From positions 1 through 43,047 of the forward strand of contig CAJXNT010000007.1 of assembly GCA_913057225.1 (NCBI GenBank): 43,047 nucleotides of DNA, read 5' to 3'. The notes beneath the pieces were generated by a model that saw only the letters and a program-made list of their open reading frames with translations, had not been told where the DNA came from and ran no database searches. The position numbers and the translations under genes were made by a program. Positions 1 to 8,348 of this stretch are shown here, piece by piece. The DNA comes from an uncultured Mycoplasmatota bacterium (GTDB lineage: Bacteria > Bacillota_I > Bacilli_A > Izemoplasmatales > Izemoplasmataceae). Each line of letters begins with the position of its first letter. Position 1 is the first letter of the stretch.

Positions 1-1132
1 CCGCGTATTGGGCATTTTTTTGCGCAACGGCTTTAAATTGAGCTTTCATGGAGCCGCCGTGATAGGCCAGATCCACATGCGCCCCGCCACGTCTTAAGGC
101 TTGAGCGAGGACTAAGGCCTCTTCCGTTAAGCTATTATCTAAGACCATGATGTAGACATCTAAGGGCATTTTCAGCGGGGTATCATCAGCCGCTTTTAAG
201 GCGACCACCAAGCGTTCTAAGCCAAAGGCAAAGCCGGTGGCCGGAAGCTCAGGCCCACCAAGGGTTTTCACTAAGTGATCGTAGCGTCCGCCCCCAGCGA
301 TGGTATTTTGAGCCCCGAGTAAGGCTTCATCCACTTTCAATTCAAAGACGAGCCCGGTGTAATAATCCAGGCCACGGACCATTTTTTTATTGACCGTATA
401 CGGAACGCCCACAGCATCTAAATGCGACTTGACCGCCTCAAAATAGGTGGCTTCTTCGTCGGTCATAAAATCCAGGGGCATCGGCGCGGTTTGAATGGCG
501 TCATGGGTCGCATCCACTTTACAGTCTAAGATTCTTAAGGGGTTTTTTTCATACCGCGTTTGACAATCTTGACATAAGTCCTTCAAATGCGGCTTGAGAT
601 GCGCTTTTAACGCATCGGTGTAAAGCGGTTTGGAGGTTTCAGAGAGTTGATTGATTTCTAAATGGCCGTTGAGTCCGAGGGTGTTCATAAAATCATAGGC
701 CAATACTAATAGATCGGCATCGAGGGCGGGATGCGCCGCGCCAAAGAGTTCCACGCCGTATTGATGGAACTGACGGAACCGGCCTTTTTGCGGCCGTTCA
801 TAGCGAAACATCGGGCCTTCGTAATAATACTTCTTGACCGCGCCCGGTTCAGCGTAGAGTTTATGTTCAATGAGCGCCCGCACCATGCCGGCGGTGCCTT
901 CCGGTCTTAAGGTGACCGACCGGCCTCCGCGGTCTTCAAACGTGTAGGTTTCTTTGGCGACCACATCGGTCTCATCGCCCATGCCCCGGTGAAAGAGATC
1001 GGTGGCTTCTAATATGGGCGTATCAATGCGCATCAAATGATGCCTCTCAGCCATCGTCCGAATGGCGGCTTGGATGCGGGCGTAATACGGCCCATCGGCC
1101 GTGATATCAAACATCCCTTTTAAACGGTTCAT
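1..1132 (-). CDS. hisS: Histidyl-tRNA synthetase, 3' end cut by window
   Basis: Class II aminoacyl-tRNA synthetase that charges tRNA-His in the cytoplasm. About 377 N-terminal residues are visible; the C-terminal anticodon-binding part runs off the left edge. Visible family motifs include the motif-2 loop FRYERPQKGRFRQF, the HisRS signature LDYYTGLVFE, GGGRYDHLV, and the motif-3 stretch GFAFGLERL. The start MNRLKG at 1132 is chosen because AGGAGG lies 4 bases upstream and the T-box leader ends just before it. The gene has no stop inside the window. A T-box leader and a consensus promoter lie immediately upstream, so it is probably the first gene of its operon; in related bacteria aspS often follows, but that region is not visible here. 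Confidence 0.97.
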   Translation of the reverse strand, partial: MNRLKGMFDITADGPYYARIQAAIRTMAERHHLMRIDTPILEATDLFHRGMGDETDVVAKETYTFEDRGGRSVTLRPEGTAGMVRALIEHKLYAEPGAVKKYYYEGPMFRYERPQKGRFRQFHQYGVELFGAAHPALDADLLVLAYDFMNTLGLNGHLEINQLSETSKPLYTDALKAHLKPHLKDLCQDCQTRYEKNPLRILDCKVDATHDAIQTAPMPLDFMTDEEATYFEAVKSHLDAVGVPYTVNKKMVRGLDYYTGLVFELKVDEALLGAQNTIAGGGRYDHLVKTLGGPELPATGFAFGLERLVVALKAADDTPLKMPLDVYIMVLDNSLTEEALVLAQALRRGGAHVDLAYHGGSMKAQFKAVAQKNAQYA

Positions 1133-1140
1133 ACAGCCTC

Positions 1141-1336
1141 CTAATAAAAAAAGCACTCAAATCTAAGGACGCTTAAAAAGCGCGGTACCACCTTAGTTCT
1201 CGAAGTTGTTGAGCACTCGGTTGATGAAATTGTCATCCACACAGGGTCACACCAGACGTCCAAGGCTCATGCTTTCACCGTCCATGAGTCGCTAATCCCC
1301 TCGAGTTTGAGGCCTGGATTTTTCTGTGATGGGGTT
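1141..1336 (-). promoter_or_regulatory. T-box leader of hisS
   Basis: The minus strand carries the conserved T-box AAGGTGGTACCGCG (1176-1189), which in this family pairs with the uncharged tRNA acceptor end. A terminator stem follows, pairing CTAAGG upstream with CCTTAG downstream plus CTCAA with TTGAG, then a T7 run (1146-1152) just before the hisS ribosome site. A basal Stem I pairing CACAG/CTGTG and a distal hairpin CTCATG/CATGAG are visible. I could not place the specifier codon with confidence. The acceptor-pairing element reads UGGU, which suits an A discriminator base (or G by wobble) rather than the usual C of tRNA-His. Low charged tRNA should favour the antiterminator and hisS expression. 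Confidence 0.9.
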
Positions 1337-1342
1337 TCTTTT

Positions 1343-1370
1343 ATTATAGAAGATAGCCGCCAGATGTCAA
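1343..1370 (-). promoter_or_regulatory. SigA promoter of hisS T-box leader
   Basis: TTGACA (1365-1370) and TATAAT (1343-1348) are both perfect consensus hexamers, separated by 16 bases on the minus strand. Transcription should begin near 1336, giving a leader of about 200 bases before the hisS start codon. Confidence 0.9.
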
Positions 1371-1410
1371 CGGCCCAACTCGCGGATGCATGGCTTCTAG
1401 ACGTGCTGGC

Positions 1411-1989
1411 TTAAAGCGATTTTAACGTGGCTTTAATCGGGGCAAAAAATGCTTTGAGCCGGAGGAAATAATCGGTGTCGGTCATCGCCGATAAGACGGT
1501 GTCGGTCACGCTGTGATCGGGCAAGCGGTGCCCATTACGGAGAATGCCTTCATAGCGGAACATAAGTTTTTCCCGGAGGCGTTTAGACGCAAAGTTATCT
1601 TTAAAATGGCGATATTCCACGCGCTTAAGCCCGAGTGTTTCAAAAGCATGAATGAGCATAATCTTCCCCGCTTCACTCATGATGCCTTGGCCGTGGTAAT
1701 CGGGATGAAGGACCAAGCCCATCTCGCCTTGAAACCCCGGTTTGATGTTGTGGATGTCGATGGTGCCCAAAAGGACATTGTCATGCAAACACACCGCATA
1801 GACGCCACTGCTGGTTTCTGAGACTTTCATCATCTGCTTAATGACGGCTTTGGTTTCGTCCAGGGAAGCATGCGGATTCCACCCCGCCATGGGCCCCACC
1901 CGGGGGTCTTTGGCATAATCATACATGGCCGGGGCATCTTTTAAATGAACGGGTCTAATCAGTAACCGGTCGCTCATATACGTCATCAT
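1411..1989 (-). CDS. GNAT-family N-acetyltransferase (RimJ/RimL-like)
   Basis: 192 residues with the layout of RimJ/RimL-type GNAT acetyltransferases. It has an N-terminal strand DRLLIRPV, a central QGEMGLVLHPDYHGQGIMSEA segment matching the acetyl-CoA binding loop (Q/R-x-x-G-x-G/A type, here HGQGIMSEA, around residues 99-107), and the late NxxSxRLxEKLMFRYEG pattern. The likely reaction is acetyl transfer from acetyl-CoA to an amine or protein N-terminus; the substrate cannot be told from sequence. It starts with ATGA overlapping the dtd stop, and GGAG lies 8 bases upstream of 1989; a second possible start is MSDRL at 1977. It is last in the apt-relA-dtd operon, directly upstream of the hisS promoter. 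Confidence 0.85.
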   Translation of the reverse strand: MMTYMSDRLLIRPVHLKDAPAMYDYAKDPRVGPMAGWNPHASLDETKAVIKQMMKVSETSSGVYAVCLHDNVLLGTIDIHNIKPGFQGEMGLVLHPDYHGQGIMSEAGKIMLIHAFETLGLKRVEYRHFKDNFASKRLREKLMFRYEGILRNGHRLPDHSVTDTVLSAMTDTDYFLRLKAFFAPIKATLKSL

Positions 1990-2423
1990 GATGCGGACTC
2001 CAAGATCAAAGTGATGGGGCCATCATTGATGGCATTCACTTGCATATCGGCGCCAAAAACGCCCGTTTCAAGGGAGACTTGATCGTTTAACATGTCCACC
2101 ATCGCCTCAAATAAGGCCCGGGCCTCATCGTACGCCAAGGCGCCCGATAGATTCGGCCGTCTGGACGTATTCGCATCCGCATAAAGCGTAAACGCGGGCA
2201 CGAGGAGTACGCTTCCCTTTACCGCATCCAGGGCTAAATTCATTTTTCCGTTCGCATCTTCAAAGATGCGCAGGCCCAAGAGTTTTTGCGCCATACTGCG
2301 AACGTCTGCTTCGGTATCTCCGGGTTTAAAGCCCACATAGACTAAAAGCCCACGGTCGATGTGAGCTTTTTTTTCAGGGGTTTTTAACGTGGCACTTACG
2401 ACTCTTTCAACGAGGCATCGCAT
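1986..2423 (-). CDS. dtd: D-aminoacyl-tRNA deacylase
   Basis: 145 residues, the usual DTD length. The enzyme hydrolyses D-amino acids from mischarged tRNAs and so protects translation. The N-terminus MRCLVERV and the C-terminal NDGPITLILES match the family; NxGP-V/I-T is the cross-subunit Gly-cisPro motif. The first active-site motif is normally SQFTL; here it reads PAFTLYAD (residues about 75-82), so the Thr is kept but the Ser-Gln pair is replaced by Pro-Ala. The gene starts 1 base after the relA stop (TAA-G-ATG) and overlaps the GNAT gene by four bases, so it is translationally coupled on both sides. The dtd-relA pairing is typical of Firmicutes. Confidence 0.93.
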   Translation of the reverse strand: MRCLVERVVSATLKTPEKKAHIDRGLLVYVGFKPGDTEADVRSMAQKLLGLRIFEDANGKMNLALDAVKGSVLLVPAFTLYADANTSRRPNLSGALAYDEARALFEAMVDMLNDQVSLETGVFGADMQVNAINDGPITLILESAS

Positions 2424-2424
2424 C

Positions 2425-4605
2425 TTATTTCATGGGACGCTCAATGGCGTATACATCTTTCACTTTATTGAGGTTTTGGATGATGACGTCGAGTTCATCT
2501 TTGGCATGCACGCCGACTTTGAGTTTCATGATGGCTTCGCCGCGGGCATTGGTGGAGGCCACCACTTGATTGACTTTGCCTTTGGAGGCGGTGATCGTGT
2601 TGACGATTTCGGCGAGGATGTTGTCGCGGTTGGAGACCATCAGTTTTAAATTGACGTTGTAACTGACGCCTTCATTGCTGCCCCACGCCACATCAATCAA
2701 CCGGTCTTCATCAAAGTTTTGGACGTTTTTGCACGCTTTTCGGTGGACCGCAATGCCCACGCCTTTGGACACATATCCGACAATCTCATCGCCGGGAACC
2801 GGCGAACAGCAATTGGCGAGTTTAAGCGAAGGATTATCCAGCCCTTCCACGACGACTTCCGACGAGGCTTTTTTGGGCGAATCGGCTTGTTTGTTGATTT
2901 GGTTGATTAAGTCTTGTTCGGTGTATTCTTCGGTCCCAATTAGAGAATTGGCCGCGTTCACGGGTTTGATCGTGTTTTTCCCGATTTCATAGTAAAGATC
3001 ATCCAGCGAGTTGACGCCTTTTTTGGAAAAGAGCGCGGCAACTTCTTTATCGCTGAAGGTTTCTGTGTGATGGCGCTTATGAAGTTCTCTTAACAAGTCT
3101 TCTTTGCCGAGTTCAATGAGCTCATCCCGGCGTTTTTTGTTCAGGTAGTTTTTAATTTTCGAACGAGCGTTGCTGGTTTTGACGAGTTTGAGCCAGTTGT
3201 CGTTGGGCCCAAACGATTGTTTGGACGTTTTCATCTTCACGATGTCGCCCGTTTGCAGTTTGTATTCCAACGGCACAATCTTTTGGTTGACGATCGCGCC
3301 CACACTTTTTAACCCGACTTCGGTGTGAATGCGGAAGGCAAAATCTAAAGGCATGGAGCCTTTGGGGAGGTCGATGATGTCCCCGCCGGGGGTGAACACA
3401 TAGACATTCGAATTGAAGATGTCTTCTCTTAAAAGGTTCAAGACGTCTTCGCCCGATTTGGCTTCTTCGGTGAATTCGACGAGGTCGGAATACCACTTCA
3501 GTTTCTTCGTGGTGGTTTCGGTCATCGCCGGGGAGACGTTTTCTTTGTAGGCCCAATGCGCCGCAATCCCGTATTCGGCAATGTCATCCATCTCTTGCGT
3601 GCGGATTTGGATTTCATAAATCTTTCCGTTGGCAATGATCGAGGTATGCAACGATTGATAAAGGTTGGGCTTGGGCATCGCGATGTAATCTTTGAAGCGA
3701 TTGGGAATTGGGGTCCATTTGGAATGCACCACGCCGATGGCGGAGTAACAATTCTCCATGGTCGGTAAGATCACCCGAAGCGCGAGTAAATCAAAGATTT
3801 CTTCGAATTCCTTATTCCGCGCTTGCATCTTTTTATAGACAGAATAAATGTTTTTCACGCGGCCTTTGACGTCGTATTCAAACTTGTTTTCTCGCAGTAA
3901 ATATTCCAAATTGGTCTGCATCATGGTCAGATCATTTTCGCGTTCATTCCGTGTGTCACTGATCATTTGTGCGATTTGGCGGTATTTTTCGGGTTCTAAA
4001 TATTTAAACGAGGTGTCTTCCAGTTCCGCTTTCATCACATACATCCCGAGCCGGTGGGCGAGGGGCGCATAGATGTCTAATGTTTCTTTGGCGATGCGTT
4101 TTTGTTTGGCTTCATCCATGAAGTCAAGCGTGCGCATGTTGTGAAGCCGGTCGGCCAGTTTAACGACAATGACGCGGATGTCTTTGGCCATCGCCAGCAA
4201 CATTTTTTGGTAGTTTTTGGCTTGGGCGTTGAGTTTTTCTTCTTCGTCTTCGGGAGTGCCTTTGTATTGATATTTTCCGAGTTTGGTGACGCCTTCAATC
4301 AACAAGGCGACGGGTTCACCAAAGCGTTCTTTGATCTCATCAAAGGTCGCTTCTGTGTCTTCCAAGACATCATGCAAAAGCCCGGCGATCAAGGTCGTCG
4401 GATCGGTTTTGTATTCGCTTAAAGTAAAAGCGACGGCAAGAGGATGGGTGATGTAGGCTTCCCCTGATTGTCGCTTTTGTCCGTCGTGATGCGTTTTTGC
4501 GTAGTGATACGCACTCCGTATGTGTTCAATCGTGTGCGTGTCTTTAATGTAGCCATGGACTTGGTCCATGAACGCATCCAACGAAACACTGGGCGCTTGC
4601 ATCAT
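2425..4605 (-). CDS. relA: Bifunctional (p)ppGpp synthetase/hydrolase, long RSH
   Basis: 726 residues, full-length RelA/SpoT homologue that makes and degrades (p)ppGpp. Domains in order: HD hydrolase (about 30-185) with His54, His78-Asp79 and ED82-83 present, so hydrolysis looks intact; synthetase (about 240-355) with RFKDYIAMPKPNLYQSLHT, whose RxKD motif is the bifunctional type; TGS (about 395-455, NVYVFTPGGDIIDLPKGS); a helical and Cys-containing zinc-finger-like region (LANCCSPVPGDEIVGY); and a C-terminal ACT domain. GAGGTG precedes the ATGATG start. It lies 11 bases after apt and 1 base before dtd, linking purine salvage to the stringent response. Confidence 0.96.
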   Translation of the reverse strand: MMQAPSVSLDAFMDQVHGYIKDTHTIEHIRSAYHYAKTHHDGQKRQSGEAYITHPLAVAFTLSEYKTDPTTLIAGLLHDVLEDTEATFDEIKERFGEPVALLIEGVTKLGKYQYKGTPEDEEEKLNAQAKNYQKMLLAMAKDIRVIVVKLADRLHNMRTLDFMDEAKQKRIAKETLDIYAPLAHRLGMYVMKAELEDTSFKYLEPEKYRQIAQMISDTRNERENDLTMMQTNLEYLLRENKFEYDVKGRVKNIYSVYKKMQARNKEFEEIFDLLALRVILPTMENCYSAIGVVHSKWTPIPNRFKDYIAMPKPNLYQSLHTSIIANGKIYEIQIRTQEMDDIAEYGIAAHWAYKENVSPAMTETTTKKLKWYSDLVEFTEEAKSGEDVLNLLREDIFNSNVYVFTPGGDIIDLPKGSMPLDFAFRIHTEVGLKSVGAIVNQKIVPLEYKLQTGDIVKMKTSKQSFGPNDNWLKLVKTSNARSKIKNYLNKKRRDELIELGKEDLLRELHKRHHTETFSDKEVAALFSKKGVNSLDDLYYEIGKNTIKPVNAANSLIGTEEYTEQDLINQINKQADSPKKASSEVVVEGLDNPSLKLANCCSPVPGDEIVGYVSKGVGIAVHRKACKNVQNFDEDRLIDVAWGSNEGVSYNVNLKLMVSNRDNILAEIVNTITASKGKVNQVVASTNARGEAIMKLKVGVHAKDELDVIIQNLNKVKDVYAIERPMK

Positions 4606-4616
4606 AGCTCACCTCG

Positions 4617-5129
4617 TCAGTAATGTAAGAGTGTTTTGATGGGAATGTTTTTGAGTTTTTCCCGGCCTTTCAGAAAATCAAGTTCAATCAAGAAGACGCA
4701 TCCCACCACTTCAGCCCCTAAGGATTCGAGTAAGGACACGGTGGCTTCAATGGTCCCGCCGGTGGCCAGTAGATCATCGGCGATGACGACTTTTTGCCCG
4801 GGTTTGATTTCGGTTTTGTGAATGGCGAGGGTATTGGTCCCGTATTCTAAATCGTAGGTTTTTTCCAAAGTTTCTCGGGGCAGTTTTCCAGGTTTACGCA
4901 CCGGCACAAAGCCTAAATTGAGCGCGTACGCCACGGGGGTGCCGAAAATAAAGCCACGGGCATCGGGGCCGACAATGACTTCAGCGCCCTTGGCTCTGGC
5001 AAAGGCGGCCATCTCATTGATCGCAAAGCGAAACGCTTCAGCGTCGCCAATGAGGGGTGTGATGTCTTTGAATTGAATGCCTTCTTTGGGAAAATCCGGC
5101 ACATTGGTGATGTAGGCGTTTAAATCCAT
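4617..5129 (-). CDS. apt: Adenine phosphoribosyltransferase
   Basis: 170 residues, the normal length. It converts adenine plus PRPP to AMP in purine salvage. The PRPP-binding motif [13 protein letters not shown] sits near residues 114-126, and the N-terminal [17 protein letters not shown] and [11 protein letters not shown] segments are typical of bacterial Apt. AGAGG lies upstream of the ATG at 5129. It is the first gene of the apt-relA-dtd-GNAT operon, a common Firmicutes order, and has an extended -10 promoter just upstream. Confidence 0.96.
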   Translation of the reverse strand: MDLNAYITNVPDFPKEGIQFKDITPLIGDAEAFRFAINEMAAFARAKGAEVIVGPDARGFIFGTPVAYALNLGFVPVRKPGKLPRETLEKTYDLEYGTNTLAIHKTEIKPGQKVVIADDLLATGGTIEATVSLLESLGAEVVGCVFLIELDFLKGREKLKNIPIKTLLHY

Positions 5130-5152
5130 AAAATTCCTCTTTCTTTAGGTGC

Positions 5153-5161
5153 ATTATAGCA
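5153..5161 (-). promoter_or_regulatory. Extended -10 promoter of apt operon
   Basis: TATAAT at 5153-5158 is preceded by TGC (5159-5161), giving the extended -10 TGCTATAAT on the minus strand, 24 bases before the apt start. No good -35 hexamer is visible at the right distance, as expected for extended -10 promoters. Confidence 0.65.
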
Positions 5162-5174
5162 CTGATTCAAAGGC

Positions 5175-6689
5175 TTAAGCGGTATAAACACGCTCACCTT
5201 CCACCACCGTCATCGCCACCTGGGCGGTTAAGAAACTATTAATATCGTTTAAATCGATGTCTTTTATGACGGTGAAGTCCGCTTTAAAGCCCGGCTTTAA
5301 AGCCCCCAATTCATCATCACGCATGAAATAAGCTCCGACTTCCGTGTAGCCTCGGATGGCTTGGGCAATCGTCAGGCCCTCTTCAGGCAGATGGGCGTCC
5401 CATGTGGGATGTTTCAAACTTTTGCGGGTCACCGCGTGATAGATGTTTTGCAGCGGTGAAATCGGCACAATCGGGGCATCCGTGGAGAGTGCGGTCGGCA
5501 CGGTGTCAAACAGTTGTCTGAATAAATAGGTATCTTTTGCTTTGGGACCAAGTAAACGCTTCAGTAACGGGATGTCATCGTCTAAAAAGATGGGCTGAAT
5601 CATCGCCCCAACATTTAAGTTCTGCATGCGGGTGACTTCTTCTTTTCCCGTTAGTTGCGCATGAATGAGGGCATGGCGATGACCAGGCCTTGGCGCACTT
5701 TCTTCGATGGCATCGAGGATGACGGCACTGGCACGGTCGCCAATCGCATGCCACGATAGATCCATGTCCACGGCATTGAGCCGCTCGATGTAGGCTTTCA
5801 AGGTCTCTTTGGAATAATTCAAGAGTCCGGTGTTTTCACTGCCCGCATACGGCGCATGCATGGCCGCGGTTTGACCGCCTAATGAGCCATCCACCAAGAG
5901 TTTGGATGGGCCCATGACCGTACGTCCATAGCGTTGATGGGGATAGCCTTTGGCCAAAAAATCATCCATCAACTCGAGGGTTTTTAAATGGCATTGTTGC
6001 TGAATGCGGATTTTTAACGTGTCTTGCAACGCTTCATAGGCTCGAATGATTCGTTCATAGGGCACCGGATAGGTGATGAAGTCATCGGTTTGAAAACTGG
6101 TGATGCCATGTTTAAAAGCAATTTTTTCCGATTCTAAGAGATCGGCTTCGATTTCTTCTTGCGACGGATCTAAAAAGACACTCATCACTTCAGAAATCAT
6201 CTCTTCATAAAAGATGCCGCGGTCAAGGTCGGCTTTATCGCTTGGCTTTAAGCCTAAAGCCCCTTGCACCATCTCAATGGCTTTCGAATTGGCCATCAAG
6301 ACATGGCCGCAGACTCTTAAAACAAGCACCGGAATATCGGACCGTAATTCATCCAGGGTCTTACGGTCGAGTAAAGCGCCGGTTTCAAACGTATTTTCAT
6401 TAAATAAGGAGGCCCTTATCAGCGTTTTTTCATCTCTGAATAACTCTTTGACTTCCGCCAAGGTCGTCACGGCATCCAGCGCGATTTGCCGGGCGATATA
6501 CATCAGCCCTAAAAAATGCCCATGGGCATCGTTAAACCCGGGGACGACGGTGCCATCATTCAAATCGATCACTTCATCAAAGTCCCCATCGGGCAGCCCC
6601 TCATAAAACGCTTCAAAGCGTCCATCTTGGACGCTGAATTTCGTGGCATTCGATTGATAAATATCGGCATTGATGTAAAGGGTACGCAT
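5175..6689 (-). CDS. Metal-dependent amidohydrolase, YtcJ-like
   Basis: 504 residues of the amidohydrolase superfamily (amidohydrolase 3 / YtcJ type). The N-terminal FNDAHGHFLGL (around residues 52-62) holds the HxH metal pair; later LSWHAIGDRA and HALIHAQLT supply further His ligands, and LSTDAPIVPISPL gives the catalytic Asp. The fold is a TIM barrel flanked by a beta sandwich; the C-terminal GALKPGFKADFTVI is the classic return strand. It should hydrolyse a C-N bond in an unknown substrate. AAGGAG lies 5 bases before the ATG. It is the last gene of the parE-parC-Fic-like-argS operon, 9 bases after argS. Confidence 0.88.
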   Translation of the reverse strand: MRTLYINADIYQSNATKFSVQDGRFEAFYEGLPDGDFDEVIDLNDGTVVPGFNDAHGHFLGLMYIARQIALDAVTTLAEVKELFRDEKTLIRASLFNENTFETGALLDRKTLDELRSDIPVLVLRVCGHVLMANSKAIEMVQGALGLKPSDKADLDRGIFYEEMISEVMSVFLDPSQEEIEADLLESEKIAFKHGITSFQTDDFITYPVPYERIIRAYEALQDTLKIRIQQQCHLKTLELMDDFLAKGYPHQRYGRTVMGPSKLLVDGSLGGQTAAMHAPYAGSENTGLLNYSKETLKAYIERLNAVDMDLSWHAIGDRASAVILDAIEESAPRPGHRHALIHAQLTGKEEVTRMQNLNVGAMIQPIFLDDDIPLLKRLLGPKAKDTYLFRQLFDTVPTALSTDAPIVPISPLQNIYHAVTRKSLKHPTWDAHLPEEGLTIAQAIRGYTEVGAYFMRDDELGALKPGFKADFTVIKDIDLNDINSFLTAQVAMTVVEGERVYTA

Positions 6690-6698
6690 TGAAACTCC

Positions 6699-8339
6699 TT
6701 ACATGACTTCGGGGGCGGATACCCCGATCAATTCCAGGCCATTGGCCAGTACGGATTGGATGGCGATTAATAGACTGACGCGCTCGCGGGAATACGTTTC
6801 ATCCTCGGTGATGAGTTTTTCTTCCCCGTACCAACGGTGGAATAAACTGGCGAGTTCGTGCAAATAATTCGGGATCTTATGAATTTCTCGGCTCAAGGCC
6901 GCTTTTTCTAACATGTCGGGATAGGCTCTTAGATGATTGAGTAAGGCTGTGATGGAATCCATGTTTAACGTGTCATGGGTAGTGAGAGGCGTCGAGACAT
7001 CATAGCCTAAATCCATGGCTTTTTTGAGCAGGGATGCGATGCGCGCATGCGCATACTGCACGTAATAGACCGGATTTTCATTGCGCTGTTTTTCCGCAAG
7101 ATTTAAATCCAAATCCATGTGCGTATTGAGCGAGCGAGCCGCGAAAAAATAGCGAATTGGATCGGGCCCGACATCATCGAGAAGATCTCTTAACGATAAG
7201 CTTTGGCCCGAGCGTTTACTCATCTTCACTTCCACCCCGTCGCGAATGACGCGAACGAGTTGAATGAGTAAGACTTCGAGGGCATTTGCATCATGACCTA
7301 AAATCTCAAGCGCGGCTTTTAAGCGCGCAATGTAGCCATGATGATCGGTCCCTAAGATGTCAATGAGATGGGTGTAACCCCTTAGGAATTTTTGTTCGTG
7401 GTAGGCAATGTCGGGCAAGATGTACGTATAATCGCCACTGGATTTGACTAAGACCCGGTCTTTTTCATCGCCTTTGGCACTGGTTTTTAAGTATAAGGCG
7501 CCGTCTTTTTCATACGTGTACCCGGACGCTTTTAACCGGTTTAACACGTCGTCCACATGGCCCCGTTCATAGAGTGAGGTTTCGTGATAAAAGGAATCAA
7601 ACGTGACTTTGGCTTGGGCGAGATCGGTTTTAATGTCATCCAGTAAGGCATTGAGTCCTTTGGCTTTGAATGCTTGATGGGCATCTTTATGGTCCACCCA
7701 TTGACGGCCATCTTCGTCAGCAATCTTCTTACCCAAAGTTTTGATGTCTTCGCCGTGGTACCCATCTTCAGGCATGGTTGCGGCTTCTCCGAGGGCTTCT
7801 AAGTAGCGGACATATAAACTTTTGGCGAGATTGTCGATTTGATTGCCGGCGTCGTTGACATAATATTCTCTGAGCACGTCAAAGCCCGTTTGACTGAGTA
7901 AACGGGCGAGCGTGTCGCCACTGGCCGCGCCGCGGGCATGGCCAATGTGCATCAGCCCCGTGGGATTGACGGAGACAAATTCCAACAATATCTTTTGCTT
8001 TTTCCCAGCGTCGGGGGCTTTAAAGGTGTCAAAATCATTTAAGATCCTGGGGATCACATCATAAAGAGTCGCCTTGGCGAGAGTGATATTAATAAACCCA
8101 GGCCCCGCCACATCCAACGACGCAATCACGTCTTTTTTATCGATGGCTTCGGCAATTTCTAAGGCAATCTCGCGCGGCGCTTTTTTGAGCGGTTTGGCGA
8201 GTTGAAAGGCGACCGTACAGGCGAGATCTCCGTGGGAGGCATCTTTCGGTTGTTCAAAAATCACATCGGACAGTTCGATGCCATAAAGACTCTGGATCGT
8301 GGATTTAAATGCGTGGTCTAAGTAGGCTTGTGGGGTCAT
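6699..8339 (-). CDS. argS: Arginyl-tRNA synthetase
   Basis: 546 residues, class I synthetase that charges tRNA-Arg. An N-terminal Add-1 tRNA-binding domain (1-110) is followed by the Rossmann core with HIGH at 131-134 (NPTGLMHIGHARGA) and KMSKRSG near residue 375, then a helical DALR anticodon-binding domain with the usual C-terminal ending GLELIGVSAPEVM. All key motifs are present. TAGGAG precedes the ATG. It sits 9 bases downstream of the Fic-like gene and 9 bases upstream of the amidohydrolase, in the topoisomerase IV operon. Confidence 0.97.
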   Translation of the reverse strand: MTPQAYLDHAFKSTIQSLYGIELSDVIFEQPKDASHGDLACTVAFQLAKPLKKAPREIALEIAEAIDKKDVIASLDVAGPGFINITLAKATLYDVIPRILNDFDTFKAPDAGKKQKILLEFVSVNPTGLMHIGHARGAASGDTLARLLSQTGFDVLREYYVNDAGNQIDNLAKSLYVRYLEALGEAATMPEDGYHGEDIKTLGKKIADEDGRQWVDHKDAHQAFKAKGLNALLDDIKTDLAQAKVTFDSFYHETSLYERGHVDDVLNRLKASGYTYEKDGALYLKTSAKGDEKDRVLVKSSGDYTYILPDIAYHEQKFLRGYTHLIDILGTDHHGYIARLKAALEILGHDANALEVLLIQLVRVIRDGVEVKMSKRSGQSLSLRDLLDDVGPDPIRYFFAARSLNTHMDLDLNLAEKQRNENPVYYVQYAHARIASLLKKAMDLGYDVSTPLTTHDTLNMDSITALLNHLRAYPDMLEKAALSREIHKIPNYLHELASLFHRWYGEEKLITEDETYSRERVSLLIAIQSVLANGLELIGVSAPEVM

Positions 8340-8348
8340 TCAACTCTC

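Noticed and set aside
3152-3556. 134-codon minus-strand frame inside relA
   Set aside because: Out-of-frame shadow of the intact RelA synthetase/TGS region, very Arg/His-rich, no start signal.
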